Assembly: GCA_022561415.1 (NCBI GenBank)
Contig: JADFRH010000123.1
Location: 1-7,169, forward strand
Direction of reading: 5' to 3'
From: Planctomycetota bacterium
Lineage (GTDB): Bacteria; Planctomycetota; Phycisphaerae; UBA1845
Length of the DNA: 7,169 bases
Below, one piece after another: positions 1-4,800 of this stretch. Both the position numbers and the translations under genes were made by a program. How positions within the stretch are numbered: the stretch's first letter is position 1; each line of letters begins with the position of its first letter. The notes under the pieces were generated by a model. That model was given only the letters and a program-made list of their open reading frames with translations. It did not search any database and was not told where the DNA came from.

Positions 1-79
1 AGATCCCGGCGATGACCGGGATGACGGCGATAACGAGGACGAAGAGAGAAACCGCAAGGATAATGATAAACTGTCTCAT
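1..79 (-). CDS. N-terminus of a membrane-anchored or exported protein (partial)
   Basis: Only the first 26 codons are inside the window; the rest lies beyond base 1. The peptide starts MRQFIIILAVSLFVLV and continues as an unbroken hydrophobic stretch to about residue 26, with a single Arg near the front. This is the pattern of a signal anchor or an uncleaved signal peptide. The ATG at 79-77 is preceded on the minus strand by GAAGG (about 81-85), a short Shine-Dalgarno-like sequence very close to the ATG. A near-consensus sigma70-type promoter lies just upstream (91-119), which supports a real gene start. No family can be named from so little sequence. Confidence 0.6.
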   Translation of the reverse strand, partial: MRQFIIILAVSLFVLVIAVIPVIAGI

Positions 80-90
80 CGCCTTCGCAT

Positions 91-119
91 AATATACGAG
101 CGCCTGACATCACTGTCAA
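91..119 (-). promoter_or_regulatory. Sigma70-like promoter for the gene at 1-79
   Basis: On the minus strand, TTGACA (119-114, 6/6 to consensus) is followed after exactly 17 nt by TATATT (96-91, 5/6). The predicted transcription start is near 84, only about 5 nt from the ATG at 79. The mRNA would therefore be leaderless or nearly so, even though a GAAGG lies there. Start-site position is inferred from promoter geometry only. Confidence 0.6.
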
Positions 120-128
120 GCGCTCGTA
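95..128. promoter_or_regulatory. Inverted repeat over the promoter (operator or hairpin)
   Basis: A 9-bp perfect inverted repeat, TACGAGCGC (95-103) and GCGCTCGTA (120-128), encloses a second dyad, TGACA (105-109) and TGTCA (114-118), around TCAC. The only interruption is one C/A mismatch. It covers the whole -35 and spacer and the edge of the -10 of the minus-strand promoter, as expected of an operator. In RNA read from the 105-residue gene at 143-460 it would also fold as a hairpin and could act as a weak terminator, but no clear U-run follows, only TATTAT. Confidence 0.55.
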
Positions 129-142
129 CACCATGCGTTAGC

Positions 143-460
143 CTACTCTAGGCCGGCGAGAAGACCGGCGAGAGGAATAGCGTCAGCGGGCGCGCCCGGG
201 ATATCAACCGACTCGTTGTAGCCGGTGAAGAACATCGTAGCGTCGAACGCCATTGAGTCGATCCCAAAGGGGAACTCGCCGCTCGCCGTCAGCTTGTAGG
301 GCAGATAGCCGTCCGGGTCCAGCCAGACACGATCCGCCGTTGCGGGGCCATCTTCCTGTCCGATCCCGGCGGCATGGGTCTCTACGCCCCAACCGGACGC
401 CACTGCCGCAACCAGCATCGCGGCCGCAAAACCGAGTCCGCGTCGATTCGTTTCCGGCAT
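143..460 (-). CDS. Small acidic exported protein, unknown family (105 aa)
   Basis: I do not recognise the family. Residues 1-7 are polar and basic (MPETNRR). Residues 8-24 are an Ala/Val/Gly-rich hydrophobic core, and ETHA-AG near residue 30 is a plausible signal peptidase I site. The mature part is about 75 residues, cysteine-free and strongly acidic (about 12 Asp/Glu against 2 Lys/Arg), with several aromatics (DPDGYLPYK, FPFGIDSMAF, MFFTGY). This suggests a compact secreted or periplasmic protein. The start is well supported: AAGGAG at 472-467 lies 6 nt before the ATG at 460. The stop is TAG at 145-143. An intrinsic terminator lies immediately upstream of the Shine-Dalgarno, so expression probably depends on readthrough. 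The gene precedes the partial gene at 1-79 on the same strand, but that gene has its own promoter. Confidence 0.72.
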   Translation of the reverse strand: MPETNRRGLGFAAAMLVAAVASGWGVETHAAGIGQEDGPATADRVWLDPDGYLPYKLTASGEFPFGIDSMAFDATMFFTGYNESVDIPGAPADAIPLAGLLAGLE

Positions 461-724
461 GGGTGTCTCCTTTCCGGTCTTGGCGAAAAAAAAACGCGCC
501 CATATGGACGCGCCTTCGTTGCGGCAACTGACTGTTCGATTCTTTTTGTGTTGCCCGCGGCTTACCCGCCGGCGCCGATTAAACCCTATTTCTCACGCAG
601 GGAAACGCCCGAACGGGGTGGATGGGGTGAATCAACCGGTTTTCACGGGCTCAAATCGCAGGTTGCGATCCATTCGGCACGCGAGCCGCGAGACCATCGA
701 TTGGTGCGAAATGCGGGTTAGGCC
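461..724 (-). other. Noncoding interval; structured leader of the 105-aa gene
   Basis: This 264-bp gap separates divergent genes. No convincing protein is encoded. Read on the minus strand it has several potential stems: CCCT/AGGG (about 601-583), GGC/GCC around a GGGTAA loop, GCGGGCAAC pairing with GTTGCCGC across about 25 nt, then the terminator at 486-512. A possible -10 (TTTAAT, 583-578) exists but lacks a good -35. I compared the leader with the riboswitch cores I know (TPP, cobalamin, SAM/SAH, c-di-GMP, fluoride) and matched none. No clear promoter for the plus-strand gene at 725 was found. Confidence 0.4.
486..512 (-). terminator. Intrinsic terminator in the leader of the 105-aa gene
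   Basis: On the minus strand CGCGTCC (512-506), loop ATAT (505-502) and GGGCGCG (501-495) form a 7-bp stem with one U-G wobble, followed by nine T residues (494-486). This is a textbook Rho-independent terminator for minus-strand RNA. On the plus strand the wobble becomes a C/A mismatch and the tract is poly-A, so it acts in one direction only. Only about 12 nt separate the T tract from the AAAGGAG of the gene at 143-460, leaving no room for a promoter between them. Confidence 0.8.
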
Positions 725-1915
725 TTGAAGCGCCGATCATTGATATCCTTGAACACCCTCTCCATCTTTTTCCCCAGCTTCTTCGCCAGCACCCTGACGG
801 CGCAGTTGGTCAATGAGGGTCAACTGACCTGGAATAGCCGCATTATCGACAGCGTGGACTATTTTTCGCTGCAAGATCCGGCGCAGGCGGTGATCGGCGG
901 GAGGCCGCAGCTGGGCCCCCATTTGCTGTTGGCGTGGGGTCAGGATCTGCGCGCGGGAGGCTCGACTCCCCAGTTGGCGCTTTTGGTGGAATGCGGCGAC
1001 GGAAAGGCCGTACGCCGTCGGACCCGTCAGATGGTCGAGGGGTTGCTCAAGTTCGTGCAGGTGCTCGAGCCGACACCGCTCGACGCCGCGCTGACCATTG
1101 TACACAGCCGGCATCTGGGGGCCACGATCTATTCGGTTCCGCTGTCGAACTATGCAGACAAATCCGGACTTGCGTTCATGTCGGTCGTTCGCGACGCTTC
1201 GCCCTCGTTCACGGTGTGGAACGGCTGGTTGATTCTGACGGCGAGCCGGAACCACCTCGAGCGTATTCTCGACGCACAGTACGGATTGATACCGGGACTG
1301 GCTACGGTCGGCGACGTTCGGGGGCTGCGGTTGTCCGCGTCCGATCGCACCGCGGTGTCGATCGTGCAGCCGGACCTGGCCACCAAAGTCCTCGACGGGT
1401 GGCTGGCGACCCTCGATGCGGGAGGGCCGTCCTTTCTCGATTCATCGTGGTGGGGCGGGCAGTCGGTAACGGCCGCGGCCGCCGGTGGGTCGTTTCTGCG
1501 AGGGGTCGAACTGACGGAAGAGCCGGGCGTCGTCGTGGTCGAGCGAGTCGGCGAAGGCAGTCCGGCGAAGCAGTTGCTTGCGGTGGGAGATCGAATCATC
1601 GGGATCGACGGACGGCTGCTTTCGACGACCGGTGCCCGCCGCGATCTGCAGACGCTCTGGGCCAGGAGCACGAATCGCCCCGGCCCGGCGCTTCGCGTTC
1701 AGCGCGACGGCGAAATTGTGGACGTTGTGATACCCCGTCGCCCGACGCCTACGACGGGTCGGCGAATTGATCCCGCCGGCGCGGTTCGAGAGCTGGCCGC
1801 GGTCGGGCGAACGCTGGAATTCGGCAGCTACGCCGTGGATGTCTCCGACCCCGACCACTTCTCCGCACGAATCTCACTGCGGTTTCACGCGCCCCGCGCT
1901 TCGAAGGCGAAGTGA
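725..1915 (+). CDS. Exported PDZ-domain protein of unknown function (396 aa)
   Basis: The C-terminal part is a PDZ domain at about residues 259-338: GVVVVERVGEGSPA, then LLAVGDRIIGIDGRLL, then the closing strands LRVQRDGEIVDVVIP. It resembles the peptide-binding domains of envelope proteases and secretion proteins, but no protease domain is present. Residues 35-230 are not recognised. The segment WNGWLILTASRNHLERILDA faintly recalls DUF3352-type planctomycete envelope proteins. The N-terminus (KRR, then a hydrophobic stretch to LTAQ at about 27) looks like a signal peptide or anchor. No ATG is available: the frame is closed by TAG at 719-721 and the first possible start is TTG at 725 (others TTG at 740 and 749), with no good Shine-Dalgarno. 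The start is therefore uncertain and the gene may be 5'-truncated. The stop is TGA at 1913-1915, converging on trmB across the repeat arrays. Confidence 0.7.
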   Translation: MKRRSLISLNTLSIFFPSFFASTLTAQLVNEGQLTWNSRIIDSVDYFSLQDPAQAVIGGRPQLGPHLLLAWGQDLRAGGSTPQLALLVECGDGKAVRRRTRQMVEGLLKFVQVLEPTPLDAALTIVHSRHLGATIYSVPLSNYADKSGLAFMSVVRDASPSFTVWNGWLILTASRNHLERILDAQYGLIPGLATVGDVRGLRLSASDRTAVSIVQPDLATKVLDGWLATLDAGGPSFLDSSWWGGQSVTAAAAGGSFLRGVELTEEPGVVVVERVGEGSPAKQLLAVGDRIIGIDGRLLSTTGARRDLQTLWARSTNRPGPALRVQRDGEIVDVVIPRRPTPTTGRRIDPAGAVRELAAVGRTLEFGSYAVDVSDPDHFSARISLRFHAPRASKAK

Positions 1916-1921
1916 TTCAAG

Positions 1922-1959
1922 AGTTGTCAGTTGTCAGTTGTCAGTTATCAGTTGTCAGT
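1922..1959. repeat. Heptamer array, left arm: five AGTTGTC units
   Basis: Five head-to-tail 7-bp units run from 1922 to 1956 (AGTTGTC three times, AGTTATC, AGTTGTC), followed by a partial AGT. The array begins 6 bp after the stop of the PDZ gene. Short tandem heptamers of this kind are known in cyanobacteria as STRR elements; a similar dispersed role here is inference. Confidence 0.85.
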
Positions 1960-2013
1960 GAAGATTCCGAAACCATCCGCTGCCCGCAAGGCAAAGTGTC
2001 AAGCGCCGGGGCT

Positions 2014-2036
2014 GATTACTGACAACTGACAACTGA
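2014..2036. repeat. Heptamer array, right arm in inverse orientation
   Basis: GATTACT, GACAACT and GACAACT (2014-2034) plus GA are the reverse complement of the left-arm heptamer, the first unit degenerate. Bases 2018-2036 are an exact 19-nt inverted match to 1927-1945. The two arms could fold into a long stem around a 72-nt loop between the convergent PDZ gene and trmB, 7 bp from the trmB stop. A transcription-end or RNA-stability role is possible, but the element may simply be a mobile repeat. Confidence 0.85.
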
Positions 2037-2043
2037 AGACTAT

Positions 2044-2655
2044 TCATCGCTGATTCCGGTACGCGACCCGGTGGATCGTTCTTCCTTCGCGTGTGTACTT
2101 GATCTCGAAGTTGGTGCCGACCCATTCCTCGCCGAGGTCAACGCCGGTTTCGTTCCAGGCGATGCTCTCGAGTCGTTCGTGATCGTCGAGTAGTTTCTGC
2201 ATGACGTGGAAGTACTCTTCGTGGTCCGATTGGATCAGCCAGAGGGCGCCGGGCTCGAGCGCGCGAATGGCCGCTTCGACGAAGCCCGGCTGGATCAGTC
2301 GCCGCTTGTGATGGCGAGCCTTCGGCCAGGGGTCGGGATGATAGACGTGGAGAACCGACACGCATTGAGGCGGGAGATGGTGCCGAAAAAAGTGGCCGGC
2401 GTCGGTGCGCATCATGCGTACGTTGCCGACCCCGCGCCGCGCCATGCGGTCGGCCGCGTGTCGGAAGTACTTGTTCGCCCACTCAATGCCCAGCAGTCGA
2501 AGATCCGGATTCGCCATCGCCCGGCTGAGCAGGAAGCCGCCCTTGCCCGAGCCGATCTCGATCTCGAGCGGTCCCGGCGAGTCGAACCAGGTCACGGGGT
2601 CAACGACCGCGCCGTCCTCCGGAGCTTCCACGATGATGTCGTCAAGGGTAATCAC
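2044..2655 (-). CDS. trmB: tRNA (guanine-N7-)-methyltransferase TrmB (203 aa)
   Basis: TrmB uses S-adenosylmethionine to methylate N7 of G46 in the variable loop of tRNAs, in the cytoplasm. The sequence carries the family signatures in order: the SAM-binding loop EIGSGKGGFLL (33-43), an acidic strand end GIEWANKY (56-63), the hallmark HPDPWPKARHHKRRLIQPGF (106-125), SDHEEY (143-148), and the C-terminal TNFEIKYTREGRTIHRVAYR (181-200) that contacts substrate. Length is normal for a bacterial TrmB. The start is GTG at 2655-2653. It is fixed by an in-frame TGA four codons upstream (2670-2668), with no ATG between and only a weak Shine-Dalgarno. It lies 95 bp downstream of the antitoxin gene on the same strand, so some readthrough from the TA operon is possible. 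No own promoter was recognised. Confidence 0.93.
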   Translation of the reverse strand: MITLDDIIVEAPEDGAVVDPVTWFDSPGPLEIEIGSGKGGFLLSRAMANPDLRLLGIEWANKYFRHAADRMARRGVGNVRMMRTDAGHFFRHHLPPQCVSVLHVYHPDPWPKARHHKRRLIQPGFVEAAIRALEPGALWLIQSDHEEYFHVMQKLLDDHERLESIAWNETGVDLGEEWVGTNFEIKYTREGRTIHRVAYRNQR

Positions 2656-2750
2656 AGCGGTATCGTTTCACGGGTGGTCGAATCATTCAAGGGGCGGCGG
2701 GCCGGACGCACGTTTCGCCCGAACCGAAAGAGCGGAGCATCGCGTTACAA

Positions 2751-3239
2751 TCAGACCAATGCGGCGACATCAACGCCAAGCGCACGGGCGATTCGCTTGA
2801 GCGTGCGAACGGTGGTGTGATCGGGATTCCGCTCGATTCGCGATATCTGCGACTGAGGCAGGTTGAGCTTTTCCCCGAGCTGTTTTTGGGTCAGGCCCTT
2901 GGCCTTGCGTGCCTTGGCAATTCGCTCCGCCGCGACCACCAAGGCGAAGTCGTTTGCATCCACGAAGTCGTCGTCCCCGCTTTCGATCTGGGCGACGGCG
3001 CGAGCCACCATGCCGGACTTGATCAACTCCTCATACTCATCGATGGGTACCAGCACGTGCGTCGCCCGGCCGTTTTCAACCACGTAGGGGCGCTCCTGAT
3101 GAGTCGGGCCGGATTTGCCGTTACCGCCGGGCTTTCGTGACACGCTTCTGGTGGACGATGCGTCAGCCCCTCGTGCATGGGTTACGGGTCGCTTCCGCGA
3201 CCTTGCGCTTCTCTTCGCTTTGGTGGGATTCTTTGGCAT
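2751..3239 (-). CDS. Antitoxin: Phd/YefM-like segment plus XRE helix-turn-helix (162 aa)
   Basis: This is probably the antitoxin and autorepressor of the toxin at 3182-3487. Counting from Met at 3239, residues 1-45 are a basic, low-complexity tail. Residues about 50-73 (YVVENGRATHVLVPIDEYEE) match the start of Phd/YefM-type antitoxins (x-NG-x-x-x-x-VLVP-x-x-EYE). An acidic helical linker follows. Residues about 103-160 are an XRE-type helix-turn-helix, with GLTQKQLGEKL and PQSQISRIER as the paired helices. The DNA-binding domain is therefore C-terminal. The start is uncertain. ATG 3239 overlaps the toxin by 58 nt; an upstream in-frame ATG at 3293 overlaps it by 112 nt; GTG at 3143 would give 130 residues and begin after the toxin stop. 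All three keep both domains. The basic tail may partly be a by-product of the overlap. Confidence 0.8.
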   Translation of the reverse strand: MPKNPTKAKRSARSRKRPVTHARGADASSTRSVSRKPGGNGKSGPTHQERPYVVENGRATHVLVPIDEYEELIKSGMVARAVAQIESGDDDFVDANDFALVVAAERIAKARKAKGLTQKQLGEKLNLPQSQISRIERNPDHTTVRTLKRIARALGVDVAALV

Positions 3240-3487
3240 TCTCGCACTCGTATGCGGTCGCGGGCTCGATTCGTCTCGAAGATCGCGATACACCGCCCGA
3301 AACGGAAGAACCGGAGCATGTATCGGCTTACGCCGGGGCGGCGCACAGGCTCCGAGTTTTCGATCAGGGCCACGGGGTCGGCCGCGAGCCGATCGAGCGC
3401 CTCATAGAACGCCTTGATCTCGCTCTCGTCGGCGTCGTGCCGAACAAAACCCACAACTTCTCGGTGCAGTTCCACCTTAATGCGCAT
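3182..3487 (-). CDS. RelE/ParE-superfamily-like toxin (101 aa)
   Basis: This is a small basic protein with the secondary-structure order of RelE/ParE toxins: strand MRIKVELH (1-8), helices with EIKAFYEALDRLAADPVAL (23-41), then strands SRYMLRFFRFGRCIAIFET (54-72) and DRIRVRECQRI (77-87). Family members typically cleave ribosome-bound mRNA (RelE/HigB) or poison gyrase (ParE); which applies is not visible. The assignment rests on fold pattern, size and partnership with the antitoxin, not on a diagnostic motif. The ATG at 3487 has a good GGAG at 3498-3495, 7 nt upstream. The last about 14 residues (PPKRREAQGRGSDP) extend beyond the usual fold end and overlap the antitoxin frame. It is the first gene of the operon, the HigBA-like toxin-first order. 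Confidence 0.72.
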   Translation of the reverse strand: MRIKVELHREVVGFVRHDADESEIKAFYEALDRLAADPVALIENSEPVRRPGVSRYMLRFFRFGRCIAIFETNRARDRIRVRECQRIPPKRREAQGRGSDP

Positions 3488-3498
3488 AACGTGACTCC

Positions 3499-3516
3499 AT
3501 GCCGGACGGCCGGCAT
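3499..3516 (-). promoter_or_regulatory. Hairpin abutting the toxin Shine-Dalgarno
   Basis: ATGCCGG (3499-3505) and CCGGCAT (3510-3516) form a 7-bp perfect stem with a 4-nt loop in the leader of the TA mRNA. The GGAG used for toxin translation (3498-3495) is stacked directly against its base, so the hairpin could modulate ribosome access. No U-run follows, so a terminator is unlikely. Confidence 0.5.
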
Positions 3517-3540
3517 CCTTGCCTTCGTAACGCTCTCAAG

Positions 3541-3593
3541 GTGGAACACGCACAGCACCGCATTACCGAAGCTAACGCCCCTTTGTGTTCCAC
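3541..3593 (-). repeat. 9-bp inverted repeat in the TA leader
   Basis: GTGGAACAC (3541-3549) and GTGTTCCAC (3585-3593) are exact reverse complements, separated by 35 nt. They lie in the approximately 140-nt leader predicted for the TA transcript. They could form a stem in the mRNA or be a protein-binding dyad. Confidence 0.5.
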
Positions 3594-3636
3594 GGTCGGG
3601 GGGATCGACCAAGCTATTCTTATGTATGTCACATTC

Positions 3637-3664
3637 AGTATATATCAAATATGATATATGTCAA
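3637..3664 (-). promoter_or_regulatory. Sigma70-like promoter of the TA operon
   Basis: On the minus strand TTGACA (3664-3659, 6/6) and TATACT (3642-3637, 5/6) are separated by 16 nt. Transcription is predicted to start near 3630, giving a leader of about 143 nt before the toxin ATG. The element is an AT-rich island in GC-rich surroundings, about 30 bp past the dgt stop. Confidence 0.75.
3640..3659. promoter_or_regulatory. Palindromic operator within the TA promoter
   Basis: ATATATC (3640-3646), spacer AAATAT, and GATATAT (3653-3659) form a 7-6-7 inverted repeat. It fills the spacer and touches both the -10 and the -35. This is the expected placement for autorepression by the XRE antitoxin encoded by the operon. 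Binding is inferred, not shown. Confidence 0.7.
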
Positions 3665-3693
3665 GCGGAATCTCAGATAAGGACCTACGGGAG

Positions 3694-4800
3694 TTAGGTG
3701 GCGACACACCGCATGTGCTCTTGCCGACAGAATCGGTCGGTCATGCCGGCGATGTAGTCGCGGATGACCGGATCGAGGCCCTGGTCGTCGATGCGGCGGT
3801 GGTATCGCTCGGGGAGCGCGCCGGGATCACTTCGGTAGGCGTTGAACAGGGCGAGGACCATGCGGCGTCCGTCGGCGTCGGCCTCTTGGATGACGGGCTG
3901 TTGATAGACTCGCTGCGTGAGGAATTGTTCAAGCTCGACCAGACGTGACTCCATAGTCACCGACGGCCCCACGAGTGGTCGGCCGGCCTCCAATGTTTCT
4001 TGAGGCGAGCCGATCGACTCGAGTTGCTGAATGGATGCGTCAATCACGTCGCTGAGAATCGTGTCGAGCATCGCATCGAGCACGGCACGGCGGACCGCGT
4101 GGATGCTGCGGGCCGACTGCCCCTCGGACGCATCGCGCCAGAGTGGCAGACCGCCGAGTTCGTTCAGGCCGACGAACTCCGCCCCGATCGCGTCCTCCAG
4201 GTCGTGGCAGTCGTACGCGATGCGGTCGGCGACGGATGCGATCTGCGTCTCGACCGACGATGCGGAGCCCTCGGCCGCCGGTCTGTCGTAGCGGGTTTCG
4301 TGCGCACGCAGCCCCGCGAGCGTCTCACAGGTCAGATTCAGCCCGCGAAAACCGGGGAACGGATGTTCGAGATACTCGACGACGCGGACGGCGTGCGTGT
4401 TGTGGTTGAATCCGCCCTGGTCTTTCATCGCCTCGGCAAGTGCGGCCTCGCCCGCGTGGCCGAACGGGGGATGACCGAGGTCATGGGCCAGGGCGGTCGC
4501 CTCGGCCAGCGATTCGTTGACCCGCAGAGAGGCGGCCAGACACCGGGCGATCTCGGCGACCTCCAGCGTGTGGGTCAAGCGCGTGCGAAAGTGATCGTGG
4601 TGCGACGGGGCGAAGACCTGCGTCTTTTGTTCGAGCCGGCGAAAGGCCGTGCAGTTGATGATCCGGCGCCGATCGACGGCGAAGGGGCCGCGCAGCGGAT
4701 CGGCCGATTCGTCGTACACGCGGCCTCCGCCGGTTTGTGGGCGCACAGCGTAAGACGCCATGCGGTCTTCGTGACGTTCTGGGCCTGTGCCGCTCGCCAT
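3694..4800 (-). CDS. dgt: dGTPase-like HD-domain dNTP triphosphohydrolase (368 aa)
   Basis: Family members hydrolyse dNTPs to deoxynucleoside plus triphosphate and so tune the dNTP pool in the cytoplasm. The HD metal site is intact: H77 (RTRLTHTLEVAEIAR), H106-D107 (ALAHDLGHPPFGHAGE) and D192 (ADRIAYDCHDLEDAI). Other family blocks are YAVRPQTGGGRVYDE (17-31), the IINCTAFRRLEQKTQVF block (47-63), FNHNTHAVRVVEYLE (131-145) and the C-terminal VIRDYIAGMTDRF (345-357). Length fits the shorter Dgt class. The start is set at ATG 4800-4798, which shares the A of the HIT stop codon (TGATG), giving a normal-length lead before YAVR. ATG at 4845 (15 residues longer) and ATG at 4761 (13 shorter) are less likely. 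It is the second gene of a HIT-dgt operon. Whether the substrate is dGTP specifically cannot be told from sequence. Confidence 0.92.
   Translation of the reverse strand: MASGTGPERHEDRMASYAVRPQTGGGRVYDESADPLRGPFAVDRRRIINCTAFRRLEQKTQVFAPSHHDHFRTRLTHTLEVAEIARCLAASLRVNESLAEATALAHDLGHPPFGHAGEAALAEAMKDQGGFNHNTHAVRVVEYLEHPFPGFRGLNLTCETLAGLRAHETRYDRPAAEGSASSVETQIASVADRIAYDCHDLEDAIGAEFVGLNELGGLPLWRDASEGQSARSIHAVRRAVLDAMLDTILSDVIDASIQQLESIGSPQETLEAGRPLVGPSVTMESRLVELEQFLTQRVYQQPVIQEADADGRRMVLALFNAYRSDPGALPERYHRRIDDQGLDPVIRDYIAGMTDRFCRQEHMRCVAT

Noticed and set aside
461..724. A named riboswitch class in the leader of the 105-aa gene
   Set aside because: Core motifs of the classes I know (TPP, cobalamin, SAM/SAH, c-di-GMP, fluoride) were not found. 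Only the attenuator-like layout is supported.
374..728. Two overlapping plus-strand frames running into the PDZ gene start
   Set aside because: They are antisense to the 105-aa gene and its leader, show no motif or plausible ribosome binding site, and end at the PDZ gene start in other frames.
934..1770. Alternative plus-strand frame of 278 codons within the PDZ gene
   Set aside because: It is Arg/Gly-rich and low in complexity with no domain, and it overlaps the frame that encodes a clear PDZ domain.
1922..2036. CRISPR array
   Set aside because: The units are 7 bp, contiguous and partly inverted. There are no spacers and no cas genes.
2656..2750. Dedicated promoter or terminator between the antitoxin gene and trmB
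   Set aside because: No convincing -35/-10 pair or hairpin with a T-run could be read in these 95 bp on the minus strand.
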